Notes: generated by a model not told the origin, from the letters alone. Shown: positions 1-9,582, counted from the first letter of the stretch. The stretch: 64,000 nucleotides of DNA from Chryseobacterium sp. G0162 (GCF_003815715.1 NZ_CP033922.1:930001-994000), one strand, 5' to 3'. A program made the numbers and translations.

Positions 1-269
1 TGCCTTTGTACTTTAAAAGCTTCGGACACAATGTTTCCAGCTTTGATTTTGTACTTCGTGGAACGATTGGAGACATGAAGCATCCGGAATACCACCAGTT
101 CAGGTTTAAAAAATTGGATCACCTGTATCAGGAAGTCGGATTGGAATGGAATAACTTCCTTTCCAGCTATTTCAATCTGGGGTTATTCTACAGAGTGGGT
201 TATTATGCTACTCCACAATTTAAACAGAATTTTGCGATACAGTTTAAATTAAAATTCCTTGAGTTTTAA
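1..269 (+). CDS. C-terminal end of an outer-membrane beta-barrel protein (partial)
   Basis: Only the last roughly 89 residues are in the window; the reading frame is open to the left edge. The fragment alternates aromatic and polar residues, has several strand-like stretches (for example around FNLGLFYRVGYYATPQF), and ends in a terminal phenylalanine (KFLEF). A C-terminal aromatic residue is the usual signature of outer-membrane beta-barrels inserted by the BAM machinery. The start and any N-terminal domain are missing, so the specific family cannot be named. The next gene follows 24 nt later on the same strand and could be co-transcribed. Confidence 0.6.
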   Translation, partial: PLYFKSFGHNVSSFDFVLRGTIGDMKHPEYHQFRFKKLDHLYQEVGLEWNNFLSSYFNLGLFYRVGYYATPQFKQNFAIQFKLKFLEF

Positions 270-293
270 TCAAAAAATTATACATACAAGAAC

Positions 294-530
294 ATGCAAA
301 GAATAGAAATAAAAGCGGAAGACTTTTTTGAATTATTAAAATTAAAAGATACTTCCATGTGGGCTATTTTCTCACAGATGATTGATGGGAATGAAAAAGA
401 AATTATATTTTTAGATAAAGAGGATAAGATCCTTTTCAACTATATTTTACCAGCTGATGCAGAAAAACTGGAAGAAGATAGAAAAGAGTTCTCCAAACAG
501 TTTGCTGATAAACTTGGTAGCCTAAATTAA
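294..530 (+). CDS. Small hypothetical protein, 78 aa
   Basis: An ATG-started frame of 78 residues that I do not recognise. It is soluble-looking, rich in Lys, Glu and Asp, with no signal peptide or membrane segment. The C-terminal third (ADAEKLEEDRKEFSKQFADK) is strongly helical. It lies between an outer-membrane protein end and an M28 peptidase with gaps of 24 and 6 nt, so it is probably in the same transcription unit. Codon use matches the neighbours. No function can be inferred. Confidence 0.65.
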   Translation: MQRIEIKAEDFFELLKLKDTSMWAIFSQMIDGNEKEIIFLDKEDKILFNYILPADAEKLEEDRKEFSKQFADKLGSLN

Positions 531-536
531 AAGCCA

Positions 537-2006
537 ATGAATAAGAATTATATTTTTTCTTTACTGGGTCTCCTTGTATTCAGTATCGGAAATGCTCAGA
601 GCTATAAAAAGCCTTTAGTTTCAGCCATCAAAGAAGCTGATCTCAGGAAAGATATGTATGAACTGGCTGCGGATCAGTTCTGGGGCCGTGAAGCAGGAAC
701 ACTGGATGAGTTAAAAGTATCGATGTGGTTAGCAGATAAAGCCAAGGAGGCTGGAATGAAGCCAGCGGGTGATCATGGAACTTTTTTCCAGTTTTTTGAT
801 ATGTACAGACATCAGACTACTCCACAAAGCAGTTTAAAAATCGGAGATACTCCATTGAAATTATGGAAGGATTTTCTTGTTGCGGAACCTGTCAACGCTT
901 CTATAGATGCTGAAGTTGTATATGCAGGAAATACAGAGCCGGAAGATCTTTCTAAACTCAACCTTAAAGGAAAAGTTCTTGCAGTAAATGCTTCTGACAA
1001 AAACATTGATAAAGAAATGACTCTTTTTGTAAGAAGATATCCAGGATTTGTGAGAACAAAATACTACAACAAAGCGACTGAACTGGGAGCAAAAGCAATC
1101 ATTTTCATCACAGATGATATTTCTGAAAAAAGCTGGGTAGAAGTTCTTCCTCAAATGACCAGAGGAACCTATGGTGTAGAAGGACTTAGAGAAAAAATAA
1201 CGAACAATATTCCTGTTCTTTGGATCAAAAAAGAGAATGCTGCCTGGGTAAAAAACAACCCTAAAGTTGCTCTTAACCTGATGACTGAAACGTACAAATA
1301 TCCTTCAGTAAACATCATTGGGGAAATTGAAGGAACAGATCCTGTTCTTAAAAAAGAATATGTTTTATTAAGCGGACATCAGGATCATGACGGGATCAGA
1401 CATCCTGTAAAAAATGACACCATTTACAACGGTGCTGATGATAATGCCAGTACCTGCGTCGCGATGTTAGCTATGGCAAGAGCTTACAAAAAGCAACCAG
1501 GAAAAAGAAGTATCCTGTTTGTCTTCCATGGGGCTGAAGAAAGAGGTTTACTAGGTTCAAGATGGCATGCTTCTCACCCCGTAGTTCCGAAGGAGAGTAT
1601 TGTAGCTGTGTTAAATGGTGATATGATCGGAAGAAATGATAATAATGAAGCGGCTTTATTAGGAGGAAATGCTCCCCATAAAAACTCTGAGGAACTTGTA
1701 AAAATGGCTGAAGATGCCAATAACGAGAGTACCAAGTTTAAATATTTAAAAGATTGGGATTCCCCTAATCATGCTGAATATTTTTATTTCAGAAGTGACC
1801 ATCTTCCGTATGCTAAAGTGGGTATTCCCGCCATATTCTTCACCAGTGTACTGCATGATCAGTACCACACTCCACAGGATGAATCTGAAAACATCAATTA
1901 CAAGAAATTATATAAAATGACAGAATGGATGTACAGAACTTCCTGGAAAGTTGCCAATGAGACTGAACGTCCGAAAATAATTTCAAATTTTACGCTTGAA
2001 CGATAA
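537..2006 (+). CDS. Secreted M28-family zinc aminopeptidase with PA-type insert
   Basis: 489 residues with an N-terminal signal peptide (hydrophobic LLGLLVFSIGNAQ). The M28 zinc ligands are all visible in order: His in LSGHQDHDG (about residue 280), the bridging Asp in GADDNAS (about 299), the catalytic Glu pair in HGAEERG (about 332), Asp in DMIGR (about 362) and His in HDQYHTP (about 442). Residues of roughly 115-250 look like a protease-associated (PA) domain inserted before the catalytic domain, as is common in this family. It should be an exported co-catalytic di-zinc exopeptidase. The gene starts 6 nt after the small upstream gene and is closed by a strong terminator at 2014-2048. Confidence 0.9.
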   Translation: MNKNYIFSLLGLLVFSIGNAQSYKKPLVSAIKEADLRKDMYELAADQFWGREAGTLDELKVSMWLADKAKEAGMKPAGDHGTFFQFFDMYRHQTTPQSSLKIGDTPLKLWKDFLVAEPVNASIDAEVVYAGNTEPEDLSKLNLKGKVLAVNASDKNIDKEMTLFVRRYPGFVRTKYYNKATELGAKAIIFITDDISEKSWVEVLPQMTRGTYGVEGLREKITNNIPVLWIKKENAAWVKNNPKVALNLMTETYKYPSVNIIGEIEGTDPVLKKEYVLLSGHQDHDGIRHPVKNDTIYNGADDNASTCVAMLAMARAYKKQPGKRSILFVFHGAEERGLLGSRWHASHPVVPKESIVAVLNGDMIGRNDNNEAALLGGNAPHKNSEELVKMAEDANNESTKFKYLKDWDSPNHAEYFYFRSDHLPYAKVGIPAIFFTSVLHDQYHTPQDESENINYKKLYKMTEWMYRTSWKVANETERPKIISNFTLER

Positions 2007-2013
2007 AATGACC

Positions 2014-2048
2014 AAATCCGGCTCACTTCAGTGAGCCGGATTTTTTTT
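2014..2048 (+). terminator. Rho-independent terminator after the M28 peptidase
   Basis: A perfect 14-bp stem (AAATCCGGCTCACT / AGTGAGCCGGATTT) with a 2-nt centre is followed by a run of T on the plus strand. It lies 8 nt after the peptidase stop codon. The minus-strand T run is short, so it mainly serves the rightward gene. Confidence 0.9.
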
Positions 2049-2138
2049 GTTTTAATTCCACGGGTACACCAATAAAATTATTAGGGCATTCGTGGTTAAT
2101 AAAAATAGGGTTAGATTTTAGAATCATCTTTATAACAA

Positions 2139-3401
2139 CTAAATCAGCAGATTCATCAAAGACGGATCATTGTTCAGGTAGTTGACAAAAAAATCCTGCC
2201 TTTTCATGTTGTCCATTAGTGGTGTGAAGTCCTCTTTTTGTTTCAGTGCAATTCCTACTACTGCAATTCCTTTTTCTTTTGAATTTTTCTGGGTATATTC
2301 AAAAAAAGTAATATCATCATTAGGCCCAAGCACATCCATCACAAAGGTTTTCAAAGCTCCGGGACGCTGTGGAAACCTTACCAGAAAATAATGTTTTAAG
2401 TTAGCATACAGCAAAGCTTTCTCCTTAATTTCTTCCATTCTGGTAATATCATTATTGCTTCCACTGATAATGCAAACCACATTTTTTCCTTCAATCTTAT
2501 CTTTATACTTTTCCAAGGCAGCCACAGCAAGAGCACCGGCCGGCTCCACCACAATAGCATCTTTATTATATAAGGAAAGAATCGTTTCACATACAAGCCC
2601 CTCTTCTACCGTAACTACATCATACAATCTATTTTTACAAAATTCAAACGTGAGACTCCCTACCTTTTGCACTGCTGCACCATCTACAAAACGGCTTATC
2701 TTTTCAAGGTGAACGGGTTTACCATTTTCCAGAGCCTTTTTCATGCTTGCCGCTGCGGAAGGTTCTACTCCAATGATTTTGGTTTGGGGAGACAATTCTT
2801 TAAAGACGGAACAAATGCCTGCCGCCAATCCACCACCTCCTATTGGTACAAAAAGATAATCAATGGATTCATCAGACTGTTCAAGGATTTCCAATGCTGT
2901 TGTGGCCTGCCCTTCAATAATCGCAGGATCATCAAATGGATGGATGAATGTTCCGTCATTTTCATTACAAAACCTCATCGCAGCATCTTTTGCTTCATCA
3001 AAGGTATCTCCCTGCAAAACAACATCAATGTAGTTCCCACCAAACATTTTAACCTGCTCCAGTTTTTGACCCGGAGTGGGTAAAGGCATAAAAATAGTTC
3101 CTTTCACTTTCATGGTACTGCATGCAAAAGCAACTCCCTGAGCATGATTTCCTGCACTGGCACAAACAATTCCCTTGGAAAGTTCTTCCTCTGGCATGGT
3201 TGACATTTTGTTATAAGCCCCACGAATTTTATAAGACCTTACTCTTTGAAGGTCTTCTCTTTTGAAGTGTACTTGAGCATTATAAACTCCTGATAAATTA
3301 TTATTAACAGCTAAAGGAGTTCTGACACAAACATTTTTAAGTCTTTCGGCCGCTTGGTAAACTTTATCCAATACAGATAAATAGGTTTCTCCCGTCTTCA
3401 T
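2139..3401 (-). CDS. ilvA: Threonine ammonia-lyase (threonine deaminase)
   Basis: 420 residues. It converts threonine to 2-oxobutanoate, the entry step of isoleucine synthesis. The PLP lysine is in VRSYKIRGAYNK (about residue 60), the phosphate-binding glycine loop is PIGGGGLAAG, and a C-terminal ACT-like regulatory region (from about residue 335, HYFLVRFPQRPGALKTF) is present, so feedback control by isoleucine is likely. It is the last gene of the minus-strand ilv operon, 13 nt after ilvC. The length fits the single-ACT-domain form found in many Bacteroidota and Firmicutes. Confidence 0.95.
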   Translation of the reverse strand: MKTGETYLSVLDKVYQAAERLKNVCVRTPLAVNNNLSGVYNAQVHFKREDLQRVRSYKIRGAYNKMSTMPEEELSKGIVCASAGNHAQGVAFACSTMKVKGTIFMPLPTPGQKLEQVKMFGGNYIDVVLQGDTFDEAKDAAMRFCNENDGTFIHPFDDPAIIEGQATTALEILEQSDESIDYLFVPIGGGGLAAGICSVFKELSPQTKIIGVEPSAAASMKKALENGKPVHLEKISRFVDGAAVQKVGSLTFEFCKNRLYDVVTVEEGLVCETILSLYNKDAIVVEPAGALAVAALEKYKDKIEGKNVVCIISGSNNDITRMEEIKEKALLYANLKHYFLVRFPQRPGALKTFVMDVLGPNDDITFFEYTQKNSKEKGIAVVGIALKQKEDFTPLMDNMKRQDFFVNYLNNDPSLMNLLI

Positions 3402-3414
3402 TTTTCTTTTGATA

Positions 3415-4461
3415 TTAATTATTTTCTGGTCTCAGGCTTCGTACAGTTTTTCCTGCCTTCCACATTTCACTCTCTCTCAATTCTGTTAATTCAACTTCCA
3501 GTTTTTCCCGGTAATCAGGCTTACTGTTACTGTCAATGGACCTTTGTGCTTCATTTCCTTTAGCCACATTATCATACAATTCTTCAAATAAAGGCGAAGT
3601 TGCATCTCTGAAACGCTTCCACCAATCCAAAGCTCCTCTTTGAGCAGTCGTACTGCAATTCGCATACATCCAATCCATTCCATTTTCTGCTACCAGTGGC
3701 ATCAATGATTGGGTAAGTTCTTCTACCGTTTCGTTGAAAGCTTCTGATGGGCTGTGACCATTTTTTCTCAAAACATCATATTGTGCTGCAAATATTCCTT
3801 GTACCGCTCCCATTAAGGTTCCTCTTTCTCCGGCAAGATCGCTATACACTTCTTTTTTAAAGTCTGTTTCAAATAAATATCCGCTTCCTATGGCAATTCC
3901 CAGAGCCGTTACTCTTTCTCTTGCTTTTCCTGTTGCATCTTGATAAACGGCAAAACTGCTATTCAGTCCTCTATCCTGAAGGAACATTCTTCTTAATGAA
4001 GTTCCTGACCCCTTTGGAGCTACCAAAAAGACATCTACATCTGCCGGAGGAACAATTCCTGTACGTTCATTAAAGGTAATTCCAAACCCATGAGAGAAAT
4101 ACAAAGCTTTTCCAGGGGTAAGATGTTGCTTTACTTTTGGCCAGTATTCAATCTGCGCAGCATCACTCAACAGATAACAGATAATCGTTCCTTTTTCTAA
4201 AGCTTCTTCTATTTCAAATAAAGTTTCACCCGGAACAAAGCCATCCGCCACTGCTTTATCCCAGGATTTAGAATTTTTTCTTTGTCCTACAATCACATTA
4301 ATTCCATTGTCTTTCTGGTTCAGTGCCTGTCCCGGCCCCTGTACACCATACCCGATTACCGCTACTACTTCATCTTTTAATACTTCCTGAGCTTTTTTCA
4401 ACGAAAATTCTTCTCTTGTTACTACGTTTTCCTCTACTCCTCCGAAATTTAATTTTGCCAT
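3415..4461 (-). CDS. ilvC: Ketol-acid reductoisomerase (NADP+), short class I form
   Basis: 348 residues. It isomerises and reduces acetolactate or acetohydroxybutyrate in valine and isoleucine synthesis. The Rossmann motif GYGVQGPGQALN and the following VGQRKNSKSW indicate NADP binding, and Mg-binding acidic residues lie in the knotted C-terminal domain (DLAGERGTLMGAVQG and the later EELTQSLMPLVAENGMDWMY). The length is that of class I enzymes, not the roughly 490-residue class II form. It is co-transcribed with ilvN (42 nt upstream) and ilvA (13 nt downstream). Confidence 0.95.
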   Translation of the reverse strand: MAKLNFGGVEENVVTREEFSLKKAQEVLKDEVVAVIGYGVQGPGQALNQKDNGINVIVGQRKNSKSWDKAVADGFVPGETLFEIEEALEKGTIICYLLSDAAQIEYWPKVKQHLTPGKALYFSHGFGITFNERTGIVPPADVDVFLVAPKGSGTSLRRMFLQDRGLNSSFAVYQDATGKARERVTALGIAIGSGYLFETDFKKEVYSDLAGERGTLMGAVQGIFAAQYDVLRKNGHSPSEAFNETVEELTQSLMPLVAENGMDWMYANCSTTAQRGALDWWKRFRDATSPLFEELYDNVAKGNEAQRSIDSNSKPDYREKLEVELTELRESEMWKAGKTVRSLRPENN

Positions 4462-4503
4462 TTTCTATAATTTTATTTTATTGTTTATAATTTTGATTTC
4501 GCC

Positions 4504-4785
4504 TTAGCTAGCGTGTTCTATTGCTGTGAAATATGGATTTTTATGATAATGAACCTCCAGTACATCTACTTGTTTTTCCATTTGTCTGGTGATCTTCTGA
4601 ACAGATTCTTCGGATTCTCTGATCGTAATCACAAACTTTTTTATGTTCTCCGTTTCAGAGGGTCCCATATTAAAATTTGTCATCGAAATTCTCCTTCTTG
4701 AAAAAATAGCGTTGATCCTGCTAATCAGTCCCAAACAATCTTCTGTATAGGCTGTTATGGTATATTCTTTATTTTCTGTTTTCAT
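4504..4785 (-). CDS. ilvN: Acetolactate synthase small (regulatory) subunit, single ACT domain
   Basis: 93 residues forming essentially one ACT domain (EYTITAYTEDCLGLISRINAIFSRRRISMTNF at the start). It is the valine-sensing regulatory partner of IlvB. It lacks the C-terminal half of the usual 160-residue IlvH-type subunits and is similar in size to E. coli IlvN. It sits 14 nt after ilvB and 42 nt before ilvC in the operon. Confidence 0.9.
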   Translation of the reverse strand: MKTENKEYTITAYTEDCLGLISRINAIFSRRRISMTNFNMGPSETENIKKFVITIRESEESVQKITRQMEKQVDVLEVHYHKNPYFTAIEHAS

Positions 4786-4799
4786 ATTTTCTATTTATT

Positions 4800-6524
4800 T
4801 TATGGTTGATTATTTAATACAATCTCCGAAACACTTTTCCCCTGAGGAATCATCGGAAAAACATTGTGTTTTTTTCCTGTCATTACTTCCAGCAGAAATG
4901 CACCTTTATGAGTAAGCATTTCATCAAGCGCTTCTTTTAGGTCTTCTCTCTGGGTCACTTTCCTTCCCTGAATATGATAGCCGTTTGCTACCTTTACAAA
5001 CTCCGGACTCTGAATTTCCACGGAAGAATAGCGCTCTTCATGAAACAGCTCCTGCCACTGTCTTACCATTCCCAGATAGCTGTTATTCAGGATTAAAATT
5101 TTAACTTCAGGATGATACTGCATAATCGTTCCCAATTCCTGAATATTCATCTGAGCTCCACCATCTCCCATTACTGCAATAACAGGGAAATGATGCTCTC
5201 CATAAGTTGCTCCTATTGCCGCAGGAAGACAAAACCCCATGGTTCCCAATCCACCACTGGTAATATTGGTTCTTGAATGTTGAAAATTGGAATACCTGCA
5301 TGTTATCATCTGATGCTGTCCTACATCGGTTACAATAACCGCTTCCCCTTTTGTGATTTCATTGAGACATCTGATCACCTCTCCCATCGTGATCTCTTCT
5401 TCCTTAGGATACAGCTCATCATTGATGAGATTGATGCTTTCAACTTCCATGCAGTCTTTAAACCTTTGATGCCATTCCGGATGTTCTCTTTTTTGGATCA
5501 ATGCTGTAAGAAGTGGCAAGGTTTCTTTACAATTTCCGAGAACCGGAACATCCACTTTTACATTTTTATTGATTTCCGATGAGTCAATTTCCAGGTGAAT
5601 AATCTTGGCCTGCTTTGCATATTGATCCAGCCTTCCGGTCACCCGGTCATCAAAACGCATTCCTATGGTAATCAGTACATCACATTGATTGGTAAGAATA
5701 TTAGGGCCGTAATTTCCATGCATTCCTACCATTCCAACTGCCTGTGGATGATCTGTAGGAAGAACACCCATTCCTAAAACAGTCCACGCTACCGGAATTC
5801 CTGATTTTTCAGCAAACTCCAAGAACTCACGCTCTGCTTTCCCCAGCATAATTCCCTGCCCGGCAATAATGAAAGGACGTTCTGCATGGTTAATAAGTTC
5901 CGCTGCCTGTTCAATACTTTCCAGCGATGGAACAGGATCAGGTTTATAACTTCTTAAGGAATGACAAGGATGATATCCTTTGTATGAAGCTTTCTGTAAC
6001 TGGGCATTTTTTGTAATATCAATAAGTACCGGCCCCGGTCGACCCGATTTTGCAATATAAAATGCTTTTGCCAGAACTTCGGGCAACTCATTGGCATCTG
6101 TTACCTGGTAATTCCATTTGGTAACAGGGCTTGTAATGTTCATCACATCAATTTCCTGAAACGCGTCTGTTCCCAAAAGATGTTCAAACACCTGTCCCGT
6201 AATGCATACCAATGGTGTATTATCCAATAAAGCATCTGCTAATCCTGTCACAAGATTGGTAGCCCCCGGACCACTGGTAGCCATAACGACTCCTACTTTT
6301 CCGGAAACCCTGGCCAATCCTTGTGCTGCATGTACAGCTGCCTGCTCATGACGAACAAGAATATGCTCCAACTGATCTTTATAATCATAAAGCGCATCAT
6401 AAATAGGAATGATTGCCCCGCCGGGATACCCGAAAACAGTTTTCACGCCTTCCTGAAGAAATGCTTCAAGAATAATCCGGCTTCCGCTCAGTTCTGTTGC
6501 TGTTGATTGATTTAAATTCTTCAT
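4800..6524 (-). CDS. ilvB: Acetolactate synthase large (catalytic) subunit
   Basis: 574 residues. A ThDP-dependent enzyme condensing pyruvate with pyruvate or 2-oxobutanoate. The catalytic ThDP glutamate is in LVRHEQAAVHAAQG (about residue 60), and the ThDP/Mg motif is GDGGAQMNIQELGTIMQYHPEVKILILNN (about 430-460). Three domains of the pyruvate-decarboxylase fold are complete. It is separated by 11 nt from ilvD upstream and 14 nt from ilvN downstream, so translational coupling of the two synthase subunits is likely. Confidence 0.95.
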   Translation of the reverse strand: MKNLNQSTATELSGSRIILEAFLQEGVKTVFGYPGGAIIPIYDALYDYKDQLEHILVRHEQAAVHAAQGLARVSGKVGVVMATSGPGATNLVTGLADALLDNTPLVCITGQVFEHLLGTDAFQEIDVMNITSPVTKWNYQVTDANELPEVLAKAFYIAKSGRPGPVLIDITKNAQLQKASYKGYHPCHSLRSYKPDPVPSLESIEQAAELINHAERPFIIAGQGIMLGKAEREFLEFAEKSGIPVAWTVLGMGVLPTDHPQAVGMVGMHGNYGPNILTNQCDVLITIGMRFDDRVTGRLDQYAKQAKIIHLEIDSSEINKNVKVDVPVLGNCKETLPLLTALIQKREHPEWHQRFKDCMEVESINLINDELYPKEEEITMGEVIRCLNEITKGEAVIVTDVGQHQMITCRYSNFQHSRTNITSGGLGTMGFCLPAAIGATYGEHHFPVIAVMGDGGAQMNIQELGTIMQYHPEVKILILNNSYLGMVRQWQELFHEERYSSVEIQSPEFVKVANGYHIQGRKVTQREDLKEALDEMLTHKGAFLLEVMTGKKHNVFPMIPQGKSVSEIVLNNQP

Positions 6525-6535
6525 GATGTTTGAGG

Positions 6536-8224
6536 TTAAATTTCATCCGTTACACAGCCTTCAGCAGCGGATGATACGGTTAATGCATATTTATAGAGCA
6601 ATCCTTTCTTAACTTTCAGAGCAGGTTTTTGCCAGCCTTCCTTTCTTTTTTTGATTTCTTCTTCTGAAACCTTAAGTTGTATCGTATTGCGTATAGCATC
6701 TATTTCTATAAGATCATTATCTTCTACAAAGGCTATCAGACCACCTTCATGAGCTTCGGGAGTGATATGCCCCACCACGAAACCATGAGTTCCACCACTG
6801 AACCTGCCATCCGTAATCAAAGCGACACTGCTTCCTAACCCTGCGCCTATCAAAGCACTTGTAGGCTTCAACATTTCCGGCATTCCGGGAGCTCCTTTAG
6901 GCCCTTCGTTACGGATCACAATCACATCTCCGTGTTGTACTGTTCCGTCTGCAATTCCTTTGATGAGGTTCTTCTCTCCGTCGAATACGCGGGCTTTTCC
7001 TACAAACCGCTCTCCTTCTTTACCTGTTATTTTGGCAACACTTCCTTTTTCAGCAAGGTTTCCATATAGAATTCTTAAATGCCCGGTAGGTTTTATAGGG
7101 CTTGATAAGGGTCTTATAATCTTCTGGGTATTAAAATCCAGCGTCGGAATATGTTCTAAGTTTTCAGCCAGTGTTTTTCCTGTAACAGTAAGACAATCTC
7201 CATGTAACAAACCCTCTTCCAACAGATATTTCATTACGGAAGGTATTCCACCATGCTCATGTAAATCCTGCATCAGGTATTTCCCACTGGGTTTAAGATC
7301 TGCCAACATAGGGGTACCATCGCTCATGGTCTGAAAATCATCCTGAGTAAGGGACACTCCTACACTTTTGGCCATGGCAATAAAATGAAGAACAGCATTG
7401 GTACTACCCCCTAAAACAACAATCACACGAAGGGCATTTTCAAAAGCCTTTCGGGTCATAATGTCTGAGGGTTTAATATCTTTTTCCAAAAGAATCTTTA
7501 TGTATTTTCCGGCTTCCAGACATTCATCCTGTTTTTCTTTGCTTAAAGCCGGATTAGAAGATGAGTACGGCAGGCTCATTCCCAGTGCTTCTATTGCAGA
7601 TGCCATTGTATTAGCCGTATACATTCCGCCACATGCACCTGCCCCGGGGCAGGAATTTTTGACCACCCCATCAAAGTCTTCTTCAGAGATCTCTCCTGCA
7701 ATCTTTTTCCCTAAGGCTTCAAAAGCTGAAACAATATTTAAAGTTTCTCCTTTGTAGCATCCTGGGGCAATGGTTCCACCGTATACCATCAGTGATGGTC
7801 TATTCAGTCTTCCCATTGCAATGATAGTTCCCGGCATATTTTTATCACATCCGGGTAAAGCAATAAGTCCGTCATAATACTGGGCTCCACAAATAGCTTC
7901 AATGCTGTCTGCAATCACATCTCTGCTTACGAGTGAATAGCGCATCCCATCAGTTCCGTTGCTCATCCCATCACTTACTCCAATCGTGTTAAAAATCAGC
8001 CCTGCCAATCCATGATTCCATGTCCCTTTCTTCACCACCCTGGCTAGATCGTTGAGGTGCATATTACAGGTATTTCCATCATAGCCCATACTTGCAATGC
8101 CGATTTGTGCTTTCTGCATGTCCTCTTCTGTAAAACCAATCCCGTATAGCATTGCTTTTGCGGCTGGCTGTTCACTATTTTGTGTGAATGTTTTTGAATA
8201 TTTATTTAACATATTATCCCACAT
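6536..8224 (-). CDS. ilvD: Dihydroxy-acid dehydratase
   Basis: 562 residues from the first start codon. A second ATG four codons in (8212), giving MLNKYSKTF, is the more family-like start. It dehydrates 2,3-dihydroxy acids to 2-oxo acids, the third common step of Ile/Val synthesis. Iron-sulphur cysteines are in [10 protein letters not shown] and [16 protein letters not shown], and the C-terminal [19 protein letters not shown] motif is intact. It follows ilvE after a 167-nt AT-rich gap and leads directly into ilvB. Confidence 0.95.
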   Translation of the reverse strand: MWDNMLNKYSKTFTQNSEQPAAKAMLYGIGFTEEDMQKAQIGIASMGYDGNTCNMHLNDLARVVKKGTWNHGLAGLIFNTIGVSDGMSNGTDGMRYSLVSRDVIADSIEAICGAQYYDGLIALPGCDKNMPGTIIAMGRLNRPSLMVYGGTIAPGCYKGETLNIVSAFEALGKKIAGEISEEDFDGVVKNSCPGAGACGGMYTANTMASAIEALGMSLPYSSSNPALSKEKQDECLEAGKYIKILLEKDIKPSDIMTRKAFENALRVIVVLGGSTNAVLHFIAMAKSVGVSLTQDDFQTMSDGTPMLADLKPSGKYLMQDLHEHGGIPSVMKYLLEEGLLHGDCLTVTGKTLAENLEHIPTLDFNTQKIIRPLSSPIKPTGHLRILYGNLAEKGSVAKITGKEGERFVGKARVFDGEKNLIKGIADGTVQHGDVIVIRNEGPKGAPGMPEMLKPTSALIGAGLGSSVALITDGRFSGGTHGFVVGHITPEAHEGGLIAFVEDNDLIEIDAIRNTIQLKVSEEEIKKRKEGWQKPALKVKKGLLYKYALTVSSAAEGCVTDEI

Positions 8225-8391
8225 TTACTATTCTTATTATCTCTTAAAATGATCTTTTTTTGTTTAAATTTCATTCAAAACTACTGCTTGTAATATTTTC
8301 CTCATTTTCAATTTTCAGGAAAACTACAATATCCAATCGTTCAGAAAAAAGACATATCATATTAATAATCAATAATTTAAAATTTAAAAAT
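8225..8391. other. Gap between ilvE and ilvD
   Basis: This 167-nt AT-rich spacer contains no convincing open frame and no strong hairpin with a T run. I see no clear promoter for ilvD, so readthrough from ilvE is the simplest reading. Confidence 0.4.
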
Positions 8392-9264
8392 TTACAATGA
8401 CAAAACTCTTACTAATTTCAAATAAGCCTGTTGTACTTTTTCACTTGCTGTATCTTCCCATTCTTTAGTGAAAGGCACATCATCCAATGAATCCAATGCC
8501 ACAATCTCAGCCGCCGTACCACAGAAAAATGCAGCATCAGCACCTCTCATTTCTTCAGGTTTAAAGAAGGTTTCCTTAACCGGAATATTCAGTTCATCAC
8601 ATATTTCAAAGACAGTCTGACGGGTAATTCCGGGAAGAATACTTCCCTTTGCCGGAGTAAATAATGTCCCGTCTTTTTCATAAAAAACATTGGCCCCTGA
8701 ACTTTCTGCCACATTTCCATTTTCATCGAGTACTAAAGCTTCATCATACCCTTTGTCCTTTGCATCCTGACAAGCTAAAATTGAATTCACATAATGTCCG
8801 CCGACTTTGGCTTCTACTTTAAAGGCCTTAGGATTGGGACGCTGAAAACCAGAAGTCATGATCTTCATTTTATCTGCGAGATAGCCGTTGCTCCATTCCC
8901 AAGCCAAGAGGGATAGGTAAGATTCTTTGCCTTTTGAAAGTGACATATTGGGCGAACAGGTGATCAGAGGACGGATATACGCATCTGCAAAGCCATTCAA
9001 CTCCAATAGTTCATAAGTAAGCTCTGTAAGCTGATCTACGGAATAATTGAAGGGAATATGCATGAGTTCTGCTGATCTTTTCAATCTTTCATAATGTTCT
9101 TTTGCCTTGAAAATTCTGGTTCCATGAGCCGTGCTGTAAGATTTAATGCCTTCAAAAACTGAATATCCGTAGTGAAGAGATTGTCCGTAAAGATTGGTTC
9201 CTGCGTCTTTGGCTTTCATAAAGCTTCCATCAAAATAGATGACCGTGTCGTCGTTGTAATACAT
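8392..9264 (-). CDS. ilvE: Branched-chain amino acid aminotransferase
   Basis: 290 residues, fold type IV PLP aminotransferase. The PLP lysine lies in EAKVGGHYVNS and the cofactor glutamate region in DENGNVAESSGANVF. It performs the last step of Ile/Val/Leu synthesis. It is the first structural gene of the minus-strand ilv operon, and its start codon is 34 nt downstream of a strong intrinsic terminator. Its transcription therefore depends on readthrough of the two attenuators at 9298-9578. Confidence 0.95.
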   Translation of the reverse strand: MYYNDDTVIYFDGSFMKAKDAGTNLYGQSLHYGYSVFEGIKSYSTAHGTRIFKAKEHYERLKRSAELMHIPFNYSVDQLTELTYELLELNGFADAYIRPLITCSPNMSLSKGKESYLSLLAWEWSNGYLADKMKIMTSGFQRPNPKAFKVEAKVGGHYVNSILACQDAKDKGYDEALVLDENGNVAESSGANVFYEKDGTLFTPAKGSILPGITRQTVFEICDELNIPVKETFFKPEEMRGADAAFFCGTAAEIVALDSLDDVPFTKEWEDTASEKVQQAYLKLVRVLSL

Positions 9265-9297
9265 GTTATAGAGGGTTAAAAATTAATAAAAGGGAAT

Positions 9298-9328
9298 AAA
9301 AAAAGCCCTCTCACAGTGTGAGAGGGCT
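9298..9328 (-). terminator. Second ilv attenuator: terminator hairpin just before ilvE
   Basis: On the minus strand the stem AGCCCTCTCA / TGAGAGGGCT (10 bp, loop CACTG) is followed by seven T. It precedes ilvE and follows the Ile/Val leader peptide at 9359-9415. Bases TCTCACAC (9323 to 9316) in the first arm and loop are perfectly complementary to GTGTGAGA (9364 to 9357) at the end of the leader ORF. The terminator and an antiterminator are therefore mutually exclusive, as in classical transcription attenuation. Confidence 0.9.
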
Positions 9329-9358
9329 CAATATATGTACAGTCATACATCTTCCGTC

Positions 9359-9415
9359 TCACACACGTAAGGGAATAATAATGACGATAATAATTACTGC
9401 GAATAACTGATACAT
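9359..9415 (-). CDS. ilv leader peptide 2 (18 aa, Ile/Val/Leu-rich)
   Basis: A short frame encoding MYQLFAVIIIVIIIPLRV then TGA. Eleven of 18 residues are Ile, Val or Leu, including two Ile triplets around a Val. It ends 31 nt before the terminator hairpin at 9298-9328. The bases GTGTGAGA spanning its last codon and stop can pair with the first terminator arm. A ribosome stalled on the Ile/Val codons would leave this segment free to form the antiterminator, while a ribosome reaching the stop would cover it. This is a sensor of charged Ile/Val/Leu tRNA for the ilv operon. No Shine-Dalgarno sequence is evident. Confidence 0.85.
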   Translation of the reverse strand: MYQLFAVIIIVIIIPLRV

Positions 9416-9438
9416 AGTTGTACTCTAAAAAATTAAAC

Positions 9439-9470
9439 AAAAAAAAGCCGCTTCAAATAAGAAACGGCTT
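9439..9470 (-). terminator. First ilv attenuator: terminator hairpin between the two leaders
   Basis: Minus-strand stem AAGCCGTTTC / GAAGCGGCTT (10 bp with one G-T wobble, loop TTATTT) followed by eight T. It lies 24 nt after the stop codon of leader peptide 1 and before leader peptide 2. GCCGTTTC in its first arm (9468 to 9461) is perfectly complementary to GAAACGGC in the end of leader 1 (9509 to 9502), giving an 8-bp competing antiterminator. Confidence 0.88.
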
Positions 9471-9494
9471 ATATATTTTAAAGAAAAATCTATT

Positions 9495-9578
9495 CTAAAA
9501 TGCCGTTTCCTGACTGTTGTAAATGACAACAGCTGCAATAGAAATGACAATAATATTTTTCTGATTCGTAAAATTCAT
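9495..9578 (-). CDS. ilv leader peptide 1 (27 aa, Ile/Val cluster)
   Basis: A 27-residue frame starting MNFTNQKNIIVISIAAVVIY and ending in TAG at 9495. Eight Ile/Val residues fall within residues 9-19. The codons GCT GTT GTC ATT TAC AAC AG form a 7-bp hairpin (CTGTTGT / ACAACAG, 9514-9532), a candidate 1:2 pause structure. The codons GAA ACG GC near the end pair with the terminator arm at 9461-9468. The start codon is 4 nt after a TAnnTTTG box, so the mRNA is probably leaderless and this ATG is at or within a few bases of the 5' end. Confidence 0.82.
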   Translation of the reverse strand: MNFTNQKNIIVISIAAVVIYNSQETAF

Positions 9579-9582
9579 ACTG

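Noticed and set aside
2182..3083. Plus-strand frames opposite ilvA
   Set aside because: They are antisense shadows of the well-supported ilvA coding sequence; similar shadows elsewhere were left out for the same reason.
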